Shown: piece by piece, positions 43,477 to 53,221 of the stretch | Layout: every line of letters begins with the position of its first letter | Position numbering within the stretch: the first letter of the stretch is position 1 | Source: an uncultured Bacteroides sp. | Lineage (GTDB): Bacteria; Bacteroidota; Bacteroidia; Bacteroidales; Bacteroidaceae | Direction of reading: 5' to 3' | Assembly: GCF_902491285.1 (NCBI RefSeq) | Contig: NZ_CABUHK010000015.1 | Coordinates: 13,907 to 77,906, forward strand | DNA: 64,000 nt | The notes under the pieces: generated by a model | The model's input: the letters and a program-made list of their open reading frames with translations, nothing else | What the model was told of the DNA's origin: nothing | The model's database searches: none | Program-made: the position numbers and the translations under genes

Positions 43477-45924
43477 CTATCCTCTTTCAAAATAATAAGT
43501 CTTTCCAGGTTCAGCCATTATATCATACTCGTACACCTTATACAATAAAGGATACTGCAAACTAATCTCTTTAGACACAAGCGGTTCCTTTATTCGCTCA
43601 AACTGAAAAAAACGATTCCCATTTTCACCTGCCGCCTCACGCAAACCTTCCCCTTTTAAAGGTACATAAGAGCGTAATCGAAGATTCCCACCTAAACGAG
43701 CATGTATAGTCACTTCAGACAACTGAGCACTATTCCATTTCATATCCACAACAAAACCTCCTCGGGCAACCAGTCCTTCAACAGTACCTTTCCGCCAAGC
43801 ATCTGGTAACGCCGGAAGCAGATGTACAGCATTGTCATGACTCTGCAAAAGCATCTCAGCAACTCCTGCCGTATAACCGAAATTTCCATCAATCTGAAAA
43901 GGGGGATGTGCATCAAACAGATTCGGATATGTGCGTCCACTTGGATTTGCCGGTTCTACCAATACCAACATATTATTAATAATCTTAAAAGCACGATTAC
44001 CATCCAAAAGCCTTGCCCACAAGTTTATTTTCCACCCAATCGACCATCCCGTTGCTTGATCTCCCCGATAAATTAAAGAGTTTTTTGCAGCTTGAAATAA
44101 CAGAGGATCTGTATAAGGAGATATCTGATTACCCGGATACAATCCAAAAAGATGAGACACATGCCTGTGCTCGCTCGTAGGGTCGTCCACATCTTCCAGC
44201 CATTCCTGTAATTGGTTATATCTACCAATCTGCATAGGCGGCAAACGATCAATCATTTTTTGCAAATGTTCGGCATAAGCAGCATCTTCCGCCAATATCT
44301 TACAAGCCCGCAAAGTATTGGAGAAAAGATCAAAAACGATCTGATTGTCCATTGTACAGCCGGCCACAGTAGAAGGTGCATTCTTCTTTTCATCCCCCTC
44401 CGGTCCATGTTCCGGTGAGTTGGACGGACAAGTCACCATCCATCCGTATTTGGGATGTTCCACTAAAAAATGAAGAAAGAAATCTGAAGCTCCTTTCATT
44501 ATGGGATATGCCTCCTTTAAAAAAGCTTTATCACCGGTAAAAAGATAATGTTGCCATAAATGCTGGCATAACCATGCGCCTCCATTCGGCCACATTCCCC
44601 AAAATGCTTTATCTACAAGTCCTGTGCAACGCCATATATCCGTATTATGATGCAGTACCCAGCCGTCACAGCCATACATTGTACGAGCTGTTTCTCTCCC
44701 TGTTTCCGACAATTCTTTCAACATTTGCATCAACGGTAAATGTGTCTCACTCAGATTAGTCACCTCAGCCGGCCAGTAGTTCATCTCCAGATTGATATTA
44801 ACCGTATATTTTCCGTCCCAAGGAGCCAATAATTTATCATTCCATATTCCTTGCAGATTTGCGGGTTGTCCGCCCGGTTGGGAAGAAGAGATGAGCAGAT
44901 AACGACCATATTGAAACATTAAAGCGGCCAATGATACATCTTTTCCTTCATTAAAGTGTTTCACCCGTAGATGTGTCTCTCTTTTTGCTTCTTCCGAAGT
45001 CCCTAAATCCAACTTCACACGGTTGAATTGGTTCTGATAATAAGCTATATGTTCTTCACGTGCTTGCTCATATTTTTTCTTACAAGCAATATCTAAATAA
45101 GCCTTTGACTTTCTGTGTGCATCTCCGCTGACATCTTTATAATTCACAAAATTAGTTGCAGCGGAAATATAAAGAGTTACAGCATCAGCTCCATTCACCT
45201 GAATATTCTCTCCAGTCACTACTACATGACCTCCCTCATTCTTTACCTCAGTCTGTGTCTCTACACGAATGGCACCAGGCACACCTTCATGTCCTGTTCC
45301 TTTCCCTATTAACACAAGTCTTTTTCCCGACTTGCGAATTTCATGCTGCAAAGGAGATTTATAAGAAGCCATAAATGATAAAGCCTCCGGTTTATTTGCA
45401 GTCAATCGAACTATGACCACATTATCCGCAAAGGAAGTGAAAACCTCCCGATTATAAGTCACCTCTCCTACTTTATAACGTGTAGTTGCTATGGCCCTTT
45501 CTATGTCCAAGTCACGATAATAATCCGTAGCCTTCTCATGCCCGGGAAAGTCAAGCATCAAACTACCTATTGTTTGATAAGGCATACCGTTACGCGGAGT
45601 TTCAAAATTTTGTGCCACTATTTCTTGTGCTTCCCGATAACGCCCCTCAAACACAAGCTGTCTGATTTGAGGTAATGCAACCAAAGCTTTTGGATTATCA
45701 TTACGGTGAGGACCTCCTCCCCACACAGTTTCCTCATTCAACTGAAGTTCCTCACTGCCCGCACCGCCATAAACCATCACTCCCAACCGAGAATTTCCTA
45801 AAGGCAAGGCTTCAGTCCAAACCGTAGCCGGGCGGCTATACCACAATTTCAAATCATCAGCGGATACATTCAATGAACATACCATACACACCAATGCCAT
45901 AAAAATCCTATCTAATCTTATCAT
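43477..45924 (-). CDS. GH95 exo-glycosidase (alpha-L-fucosidase or alpha-L-galactosidase)
   Basis: The 815-residue exported protein has the GH95 N-terminal domain (LKLWYSRPATVWTEALPLGN, LQLNEETVWGGGPH), then the helical barrel with NINLEMNYWPAEVTNL and CPSNSPEHGPEG, where the Glu is the likely general acid. GH95 enzymes invert and remove alpha-1,2-fucose or alpha-L-galactose. The ATG at 45924 is chosen; the frame continues up to an upstream TTG. It is the last gene of the susCD-linked locus, 13 bp after the GH35 gene. Confidence 0.9.
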   Translation of the reverse strand: MIRLDRIFMALVCMVCSLNVSADDLKLWYSRPATVWTEALPLGNSRLGVMVYGGAGSEELQLNEETVWGGGPHRNDNPKALVALPQIRQLVFEGRYREAQEIVAQNFETPRNGMPYQTIGSLMLDFPGHEKATDYYRDLDIERAIATTRYKVGEVTYNREVFTSFADNVVIVRLTANKPEALSFMASYKSPLQHEIRKSGKRLVLIGKGTGHEGVPGAIRVETQTEVKNEGGHVVVTGENIQVNGADAVTLYISAATNFVNYKDVSGDAHRKSKAYLDIACKKKYEQAREEHIAYYQNQFNRVKLDLGTSEEAKRETHLRVKHFNEGKDVSLAALMFQYGRYLLISSSQPGGQPANLQGIWNDKLLAPWDGKYTVNINLEMNYWPAEVTNLSETHLPLMQMLKELSETGRETARTMYGCDGWVLHHNTDIWRCTGLVDKAFWGMWPNGGAWLCQHLWQHYLFTGDKAFLKEAYPIMKGASDFFLHFLVEHPKYGWMVTCPSNSPEHGPEGDEKKNAPSTVAGCTMDNQIVFDLFSNTLRACKILAEDAAYAEHLQKMIDRLPPMQIGRYNQLQEWLEDVDDPTSEHRHVSHLFGLYPGNQISPYTDPLLFQAAKNSLIYRGDQATGWSIGWKINLWARLLDGNRAFKIINNMLVLVEPANPSGRTYPNLFDAHPPFQIDGNFGYTAGVAEMLLQSHDNAVHLLPALPDAWRKGTVEGLVARGGFVVDMKWNSAQLSEVTIHARLGGNLRLRSYVPLKGEGLREAAGENGNRFFQFERIKEPLVSKEISLQYPLLYKVYEYDIMAEPGKTYYFERG

Positions 45925-45937
45925 AAAAATATTCTTA

Positions 45938-48262
45938 TTAGTCAACCACTAATCTTTCTCGTCTTTCCGCCACCCAAGTGACAGGTATGATTTCCGCCCC
46001 TCGTATTTCGGCTCCATCTCTTGTTGGACATAAACTAACTACCAAATGATTTTCACCACCAATATTCAACCAACATTCGGGAATATAATATTCATGCTGG
46101 GGACCTTTCTGCCAACAACGACCGATGCAGTGACCGTTTATGTAAATAAATCCATTCCCCGAATGTTCCAGACGAAGATGGTAAGGGAACCATACTCCAC
46201 GAGGCTGCTCGGGCAAAGTGAACGAATATGAATACCATGACAGAAGCGATTCATCTAATTCAGCCGTTTCTGGCAGTATCTTTTCTTGTAATCCTCCGCC
46301 TTTAGACAAGTTAAGTCCGCGTTCGTTCTCTGTGTATGCATATTCCAAAGAAAGTTCCTTGTCTCCGCATCTCACATAATTCAGTCCTATGCCCCAATAG
46401 TCTTCTACTATCTTTTTTGTATGATGATGTAACCCTTTGCTTTCAAAAAGCATAACTATTTCGAGCTTCCTGTTTATAGCCGAATCTCCCGGCAGTTGAT
46501 AAAAAACACTATATGCATCTTCCTTCAACATAGGCAGTATCTTTCCTTGAACGGACACCAACACCTCGTCTGCATCCGTGCCGTTAATCAATTTATGACC
46601 AATACGTCCCACTTCAAGCAGTTTTCCCTGCGGAGCATACGTACGATAATACACAAAATGACGTCCGTAAATGCCATCGTGATCAATGCACTCTCCTTTC
46701 TCCAACTTCGTCCAGCGAGTAGGGAGCGGATCAGCCATCTGCATATCAGGCATCAATCTGATAGTATCCGCTTCAACTGCCGGACGAGATTCCGTATCGG
46801 GAAGTTTCGGTAACCAATCTCCCTGACTGCCACCTGAAGGCAAATAATATATCATAGCGCCAAATGGTTCCAATGAAAAATCAAAAGTCAAATCAGAAGT
46901 CTGTATGGTACCAAAATGATGACGGGTATGCTCCTCTGTTCTCACAAAATAATACCGGTCACCGTTGGAAGCCTTGCGTAACACCAACTTCACATCCGGA
47001 TCAGTAGAAATATACTCTATAGGAAACACATCAGCACGGGCTATTTTAGTACCATGTTCCTTCAATAAATGCGCTAATCCCTGAAAACGACGATAACGCT
47101 CATTAATCGAACCATTTTCAGCAATGGCAGCTGCATAATCATAGGTAGTAGTCATTTGTCTGGCTCCCCAATCATCAAAGTTAGTACCACCTACAGTCAT
47201 GTAATAATTAATCCCACAAAAACCACGCTGCAATGCATATAAGGTAATATTCTGCGTTTGTACCGGCATTAAACCATCCTGTTCCCAACTTAGTTTTCCT
47301 CCCACTTCACTCATCCACCCACCTTGCAATTCTCCCGAAATTAGCGGTTTACCGGGTTGGGTACGTAACTGTTGATTAATCAAACGGCCGAAATTCTTCT
47401 CTATTTCCCAACGCGGGTAACTATTTACCATATCTACCACGCCGTTAAGCCCCCCCTCTTCCACATTACGAGCTTCATCCGTCCAGCAAGTTATAACCGG
47501 CACATCTATTTCATATTTACGAACAATTTGCGTAAGTTGGATCAAATAGTCTTTCTTAGCCTCTTTCGGAAACCATTTAATTCGATTAAATTCATTCTCC
47601 ACCTGGAAAAAGATAACACCTGTATGCCCTTTCTCCTTCCGCGTTAATTGGTGCGGTGCCACTACACGGCATACAGCTCTGTACCAATGCTCATTCCAAC
47701 GCATAAATTCAGGGTCATTACTTTGCAGCCAGGTATCAAAAGTAGTCTTTGCAGGTTTCTTTTGCATAATCCATTGCGGAAAACCACCTCCACTCCATTC
47801 TGCACAAATATAAGGTCCGGGACGGACAATCACATAAAGCCCGAAATCTTCCGCCATTTTCAGGAAGTCATCCAGTTCCTTCATGTCCAAACAAGACTCA
47901 TCCTGCGGCGAACGAGGCATTTTCCGTTCATGCCAATTCCAGGGAATGTATGTCTCCACACAATTAAAACCACCATCTTTCAACCTTCTAAAACGATCCG
48001 CCCACAAAGGTTGAGGCACACGAAAATAATGGAACGCAGCACTAAACAGGAACATGTCCTTCCCTTCAATCTGTATACATTGCCGGTCATAACGGATTCT
48101 ATCCGGATGAATAAACACTGAATCATCTATGGACACTACTTGCGTACCGTTTCCAATGAAAGTGTCTGCCGTTCGGTCATTCATTACTGCTAGATCCGTA
48201 ATATTTTGAGCTGAAATAAACATAGGAAGAAATCCCAATAAACCAACTATATATTTTATCAT
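45938..48262 (-). CDS. GH35 beta-galactosidase-type enzyme
   Basis: The 774-residue protein has a signal peptide (1-19). The GH35 TIM barrel holds VRPGPYICAEWSGGGFPQW. The acid/base is Glu224 in FQVENEFN and the nucleophile Glu311 in ISGELQGGW. C-terminal beta-sandwich modules include HCIGRCWQKGPQHEYYIPEC, the family's typical end. The acid/base motif QVENEFN lacks the usual Tyr-Gly, which may shift specificity. The ATG at 48262 is preceded by an in-frame GTG that I reject. It should remove beta-linked galactose or arabinose-type sugars. Confidence 0.92.
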   Translation of the reverse strand: MIKYIVGLLGFLPMFISAQNITDLAVMNDRTADTFIGNGTQVVSIDDSVFIHPDRIRYDRQCIQIEGKDMFLFSAAFHYFRVPQPLWADRFRRLKDGGFNCVETYIPWNWHERKMPRSPQDESCLDMKELDDFLKMAEDFGLYVIVRPGPYICAEWSGGGFPQWIMQKKPAKTTFDTWLQSNDPEFMRWNEHWYRAVCRVVAPHQLTRKEKGHTGVIFFQVENEFNRIKWFPKEAKKDYLIQLTQIVRKYEIDVPVITCWTDEARNVEEGGLNGVVDMVNSYPRWEIEKNFGRLINQQLRTQPGKPLISGELQGGWMSEVGGKLSWEQDGLMPVQTQNITLYALQRGFCGINYYMTVGGTNFDDWGARQMTTTYDYAAAIAENGSINERYRRFQGLAHLLKEHGTKIARADVFPIEYISTDPDVKLVLRKASNGDRYYFVRTEEHTRHHFGTIQTSDLTFDFSLEPFGAMIYYLPSGGSQGDWLPKLPDTESRPAVEADTIRLMPDMQMADPLPTRWTKLEKGECIDHDGIYGRHFVYYRTYAPQGKLLEVGRIGHKLINGTDADEVLVSVQGKILPMLKEDAYSVFYQLPGDSAINRKLEIVMLFESKGLHHHTKKIVEDYWGIGLNYVRCGDKELSLEYAYTENERGLNLSKGGGLQEKILPETAELDESLLSWYSYSFTLPEQPRGVWFPYHLRLEHSGNGFIYINGHCIGRCWQKGPQHEYYIPECWLNIGGENHLVVSLCPTRDGAEIRGAEIIPVTWVAERRERLVVD

Positions 48263-48401
48263 ACACACTACAATATCTATTATTTTATTGTCGAAATTTT
48301 AAGAGTCAATAATATTAGGTTCAGCTCCGTTTCAGGAAGCTCTCCCCCCCTCATTAGTCTGACTATATTCAAAAGATAGTCTTCATGATATAAAAAAGTA
48401 A

Positions 48402-51206
48402 TTATTTCAACATTTTTATTTTTACAGCTTCCCTTGAATGACAAATCCACTCTCCGTCTCTCCATTCCAGCCAAACATCAAAAGGCTTTCCCTCACCAAG
48501 AGTAACTTCCAAACCGTCCATACTGAACGAGTATCCGTTTCCTATGTACAATGAAACAAGTCGTCCTTTCTCCATGGTTGCAACACAATAGGTGCCCATA
48601 AACCGGATGCCCATATACTTCGCTTCTGTTTTTTCATTCACCGAATGAATGATATGGTCCATTTTGTCTTTCTTGAAATATTCGACCGACAACTTGGCTA
48701 CACCTTTTTGTTTTGGAGTCTTACTTGTATAGACCGAACGAATTTGGCTTTTTGCTCCGTTGCCGTATGGTTCATACACTGTTATAAAAGGATGGTCCCA
48801 AGCTTCACTTTTTTGCCTTATCAGTAATGCCGGTACAGGAAGCGTACGTAAAGACGGTTCATAATAACGATGATTGAACAAAGAGTTCAGTTGATAAACG
48901 GTCCTTCCTTTACCTGTCGGCACAAACATCCTCATATGAGTATCATCTATACCCAAATGATAGTCTACATAAAAGTTGTCAGGATTCTCGCAGCTACCCA
49001 ATGTAGTGAAATAAGAATATCCTTTACCGGACAACGAATCCAAGGGAGAGGCAGACATCGGCATCGGTTGCCCCGACGAAAGGAAGAATTCGGAGCCGGT
49101 ACCCATGTTATGATAAATATAGTCATGGTAACGGTCTTCCCCATCTGTCACGTCCGACCGGAATATGTCTACATAATAGCCAGTGTGTGGCGAAGTACGG
49201 ATAATAGAAAGCATACGGCGTTGTTCCGCCTTGATTTCCGAAGTATGGAAATGATTTACCGCATCTACATACTGGTGGTAGGGAGATACCTCGTAGTCAG
49301 GAGTTTTTCCATCAATGACGACAGGTTCGGCATGTACAATTTCCAGATTCTGCGGCATGTTATTGTCCGCACCTTTTCCATTCGGACTCACGGTATTGTG
49401 TCCAGCTACGTTAATTTTATATTCATGTGTGTCCGCCCCCCAATAATCCTGACCTACACCTTGATCTGGTGCCAAAATATGTCCACGCCCATACAACTCC
49501 ATGTTCATGCCATTAGGTTGCCTGTGCCCGGTATCCTTGCCAAATCCCATCAAAGTAAAAGCCAAAGCATCCTTCGGGTCGGGTGCATCATTGCGACCGA
49601 ATACTAAAGAGTATGTTTCGGAATAGGATGTACGCGCCAATTGAGGAGCACTATCAGTACGAGGGATTTCGGGCAAATAGAAAAACAACGCATAATAAAA
49701 TTCATTGTGCAAGTTCCGTTGTGGGGCATATTTCATCCATTCTGCACATTTTCTTTCTTGCAAACTATCTTTCTTATCGTGCCAGTATGCCATCATAAGT
49801 TCCAGTTGTTCGGTATTCATGGTAGCATATGTAGCATCACCAAAGTTAGTAACATAACCATTGGGAAATAACATTTGTGTCATTGAACTCGAGGCTTTGC
49901 TCAGCAAAGGATCTTTGGACAAAAAATCAAGACCATTTTTATAATAAATGAAGCCGAAACGCACCAATTGCCCAATAGAGCCTTGTCCGTATCCGCCCGG
50001 AGCTTCAGGCCACAATCCGGTAGTAGGACTGATGTTGGCACGCAGCACATCGAGATAAGCCCCATGATGTTCCGTGGTAGGACCGTAAACCAATTTGTTT
50101 ACATAATAAGCACGCCCCTTGCCATCCTGATAAGTGAAATCCTCGTCAAGCGCCAAGGCATAAAGCATGGCAGATTGCTGTTCATTCATGTTCCAGTTGC
50201 CTTTCAGTCCTCCTCCACGGTTCAGTTTGTTTTCTATCAAACGCTTGAACATCTTCTCGAAACAACCTAAAGCCCATTCTTTTCCTTCGGGATGAGGAGG
50301 TGCCCATATCTCACCATCAATGCCTTTGACAAATTGTTCCGAATCAAAATACTCTTGCCGCAAATAATCGTAAATCATGTCGTATGCCAATGGAAGAGTA
50401 GCGAAATGGCGGGTATCACCTAAAGTCTCGAAAGAAAGGTAGCCATTGAGACTTCCCTCTTTATGATTTTGTTCCCAACCCGAATTAAGTTGTTCTTGTT
50501 GTGCTGCCCCACGAACAAAATTCCACAAGATGTCGGCAGCCAATTTGGCATATTTCCTATTTTCCGTCAAGTAATATAAGATAGACGATTTCCAAGCCAA
50601 CTGAATGAAAGCCCGGTTCACGGTTTCCGTTCCAAGTCCGGTCTTGGTGAACGGGACGGTATCATACGGAGTTTCGTTGCCCAAATCCGATAATTCATTG
50701 TTAGATGATTCAGTCAGCTTCACAATGCCAAGATTCATACTGGCAGGTTTGGTCAGCGAACCATCCCCGTAAGGAATAATTTTGTCCAGTGGAGCCAAAG
50801 GCACGGAGTTGCTGGCGGCACGTCCGTAGGTCACTCTAACTGTAGGATATTTGGCATTACCTTCCCTGCGGGTGACATAATTTCCTTCGGTATAGAAATG
50901 CGTATAGCGTTTTCCTGGTTCCCAATGCATCTGCATACGAGAAACCACGTATCCAGGATTATCCTGGTGCATAGCAATGATTGGATCCACATCGGCTTTC
51001 AGCGCCTCATAAATGTCTCTTGCCCAGTTCACCGATTCTATTTTCGCCAGAATAGCTTGTTTGTCGTCCATCGTAACAAATACGCGAGGATGCATATTCG
51101 TGCGAAAGTCTTTTTCGCTAATGGTCGACTGTGCAAATGCTATCCACACATCCAACAACAGGAAGATGCAAAAAAGATAAAAATATTTATTCCTTATATG
51201 AACCAT
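48402..51206 (-). CDS. Heparinase II/III-like polysaccharide lyase of the locus
   Basis: This protein of about 934 residues has a signal peptide (MVHIRNKYFYLFCIFLLLD). The N-terminal region (NMHPRVFVTMDDKQAILAKI) and the middle alpha/alpha toroid (LKGNWNMNEQQSAMLYALAL) match large Bacteroides heparinase II/III-like enzymes. The beta-sandwich contains GHRQPNGMNMELYGRGHIL and AGHNTVSPNG, the usual active-site region. Lyase action on a uronate polymer is expected; the polymer is unknown. An upstream in-frame ATG at 51242 is possible. It lies just after a terminator that follows the lipoprotein gene. Confidence 0.8.
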   Translation of the reverse strand: MVHIRNKYFYLFCIFLLLDVWIAFAQSTISEKDFRTNMHPRVFVTMDDKQAILAKIESVNWARDIYEALKADVDPIIAMHQDNPGYVVSRMQMHWEPGKRYTHFYTEGNYVTRREGNAKYPTVRVTYGRAASNSVPLAPLDKIIPYGDGSLTKPASMNLGIVKLTESSNNELSDLGNETPYDTVPFTKTGLGTETVNRAFIQLAWKSSILYYLTENRKYAKLAADILWNFVRGAAQQEQLNSGWEQNHKEGSLNGYLSFETLGDTRHFATLPLAYDMIYDYLRQEYFDSEQFVKGIDGEIWAPPHPEGKEWALGCFEKMFKRLIENKLNRGGGLKGNWNMNEQQSAMLYALALDEDFTYQDGKGRAYYVNKLVYGPTTEHHGAYLDVLRANISPTTGLWPEAPGGYGQGSIGQLVRFGFIYYKNGLDFLSKDPLLSKASSSMTQMLFPNGYVTNFGDATYATMNTEQLELMMAYWHDKKDSLQERKCAEWMKYAPQRNLHNEFYYALFFYLPEIPRTDSAPQLARTSYSETYSLVFGRNDAPDPKDALAFTLMGFGKDTGHRQPNGMNMELYGRGHILAPDQGVGQDYWGADTHEYKINVAGHNTVSPNGKGADNNMPQNLEIVHAEPVVIDGKTPDYEVSPYHQYVDAVNHFHTSEIKAEQRRMLSIIRTSPHTGYYVDIFRSDVTDGEDRYHDYIYHNMGTGSEFFLSSGQPMPMSASPLDSLSGKGYSYFTTLGSCENPDNFYVDYHLGIDDTHMRMFVPTGKGRTVYQLNSLFNHRYYEPSLRTLPVPALLIRQKSEAWDHPFITVYEPYGNGAKSQIRSVYTSKTPKQKGVAKLSVEYFKKDKMDHIIHSVNEKTEAKYMGIRFMGTYCVATMEKGRLVSLYIGNGYSFSMDGLEVTLGEGKPFDVWLEWRDGEWICHSREAVKIKMLK

Positions 51207-51277
51207 GGTATTTCTTTTTCGATTAAAATCACACTTTACCATTATTATATATTATTGTTGATAACGTAAAAAAACAA

Positions 51278-51315
51278 AGAGCGCATCATTTCGTCTGTGA
51301 CTCCGGATGCGCTCT
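51278..51315 (-). terminator. Terminator inside the utilisation locus
   Basis: AGAGCGCATC (51278-51287) pairs with GATGCGCTCT (51306-51315). On the minus strand the stem is followed by TTTG and seven T. It lies between the glycan-binding lipoprotein and the lyase, so enzymes may be made at a lower level than SusC/D. Confidence 0.85.
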
Positions 51316-51369
51316 CCCATCTTTAAAATATATGAGATCTAATACTTAAACAGTTATCCTTCATGCTTA

Positions 51370-53202
51370 TCACTTACCCGGCTTCACAATATCAAATGCT
51401 CCGGCAGGATTACCCTCAAGGGCTTTGAGGTCATCAAAACGGATAGTCATATCTACCTTATTAGTCACATACAATCCGAATTTACAACCCAAAGCATCAT
51501 AAGTTCCGTTATAACCAACACACTCAGAATTATTTCCAGTATCATCCAAAGTATCATCATCAATCCAATGCGCAAAACCAAAATTGCAATTACCGGAATC
51601 GTATGCAGGTGAACCCTCGACCATATTATCGCCTATCCATGCTTTCAGATGGCCTTTGTTGTTCCGACCGGCCTTGAAATAAACCACCACCGAGTACCAT
51701 TTATTAGTTTCGAGTTTGCCAACGATTCCTACTACCGGATCAATCAGAGCATGACGATGCGAAAGTTTCAAAATTCCCTGATCAATGGAAAGATGCCCCG
51801 CCCAACTGTTTTTACACCCTTGACCGAAAATTTGCGCAATGATGATGCCACTCTCGTTCATAGGGAACTTGCCTTCGGGCAAATAAACCTTAAAACCATA
51901 CCATCCTTCGGTTGTCGTTTTGAAATTACAAGTCACTTCGGCCCCTCGACGCATACGACGGTCATCCTCCAAAAGAGCTTTATAGTTGTAATAAAATTCC
52001 AAATATTTATCTACAATCTTAATATAATTGGGTTCCCAAGCCCATGCGTCTGTAAAAGGAAGATAGGATGTACCCGAATTGAAATCATGTTTATAAATTA
52101 CATAATCCGCACCTGGTTTACTCCCATTTACTGGTGTTTGATTTTGATCAGCAGATAAAGTCAATCCAATTTCACCGACGTTTCCAACCCAAGTTGTTCC
52201 CACTTGCAGGAATGTGATTTTCAGATAATAGGTTTTGCCTTCTTCAAGATAGAATGCTCCCCATTGGTCTTTCCAATTGGTTGCCCATGAGCCGGTATTC
52301 TTCATTGCATGGGTCAAAGTCTCGTTCAATGCAGCTGTTTTCAAAGTATTCAGGTTATCACCGATATTAACGTTCAGCGAACTTCCATCTTTCGTCGTTC
52401 CTGTCATCAGATATACGTCGAACAATCCGGTTGCAGGAGCGTCAAACTGATATATGACATGAGCACCATCCTTAGTACTTCCAATACCACCTTCTTCAAT
52501 GGTTATTGTTCCGCTTGTTTCTAAATAGTTGATGAGCGGTAAATTCAAATCTCCAACTAACGGCAATTCGGGACCACTAATCTTTTGATAACCATTAAAA
52601 TCAATAGTAATAGCACCACCTTTTGCATCCGTAGGTACTGTTACGGTAACTGAAGTCGCTGTTAAAGCATCAGCAGTGGCCTTGGTAATTCCCTCTTCGG
52701 CACAGAATTCAACAATAACATCCTGAGCAGTAACCCCTTTATCAATGAAATATTGGAAATTCTTTCCATTTATTGTAATCTGCGAACCAGGAAAAGTGGG
52801 ACTCGGATTGATTGAAGTAATCTCGGCACCAGGAACACAAATAAATTCATCGGTTGTTTCTGTATGATTCTTCCATACCCACAGAGTAATGTTACCAGTA
52901 ATTCCCTTCTGCGGTACTCGTACTTTAATCTCATTATCCGACCAGCTTTCATAGTCAGTAGCCTCGACACCTCCGAAATACACACGTCCCACACGCTCTG
53001 TACGTTCTGTTCCAAAATTAGCTCCCTTTATCGTCACCACACTAGTTGGAAGACCTTCGCTTGGAGAAAACTCGGAGATTACAGGAACTGGATATTTATT
53101 CAATCCATTTTTTTCATCATCTGAACATGCAGTTCCTATGAAAGTGCTCGAAAATAACAGAACACAAATCATTATAGAATTAAATAGCTTTTTCATATTC
53201 AT
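51370..53202 (-). CDS. Surface glycan-binding lipoprotein with IPT/TIG domains and a polysaccharide-lyase-like C-terminus
   Basis: The 610-residue protein has a lipobox FIGTAC. Two IPT/TIG Ig-like domains follow (ISEFSPSEGLPTSVVTIKG; ITSINPSPTFPGSQITING), then a beta-sandwich middle. From about residue 375 a concanavalin-type fold resembles the Polysacc_lyase family (PF14099): WYGFKVYLPEGKFP, GIIIAQIFGQGCKNSWAGHL, KWYSVVVYFKAGRNNKGHLK. It sits after susD in the SGBP position, on the outer surface. Whether the C-terminal domain still cuts or only binds is unknown. Confidence 0.82.
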   Translation of the reverse strand: MNMKKLFNSIMICVLLFSSTFIGTACSDDEKNGLNKYPVPVISEFSPSEGLPTSVVTIKGANFGTERTERVGRVYFGGVEATDYESWSDNEIKVRVPQKGITGNITLWVWKNHTETTDEFICVPGAEITSINPSPTFPGSQITINGKNFQYFIDKGVTAQDVIVEFCAEEGITKATADALTATSVTVTVPTDAKGGAITIDFNGYQKISGPELPLVGDLNLPLINYLETSGTITIEEGGIGSTKDGAHVIYQFDAPATGLFDVYLMTGTTKDGSSLNVNIGDNLNTLKTAALNETLTHAMKNTGSWATNWKDQWGAFYLEEGKTYYLKITFLQVGTTWVGNVGEIGLTLSADQNQTPVNGSKPGADYVIYKHDFNSGTSYLPFTDAWAWEPNYIKIVDKYLEFYYNYKALLEDDRRMRRGAEVTCNFKTTTEGWYGFKVYLPEGKFPMNESGIIIAQIFGQGCKNSWAGHLSIDQGILKLSHRHALIDPVVGIVGKLETNKWYSVVVYFKAGRNNKGHLKAWIGDNMVEGSPAYDSGNCNFGFAHWIDDDTLDDTGNNSECVGYNGTYDALGCKFGLYVTNKVDMTIRFDDLKALEGNPAGAFDIVKPGK

Positions 53203-53221
53203 CTTTTATTAATTACATTCA

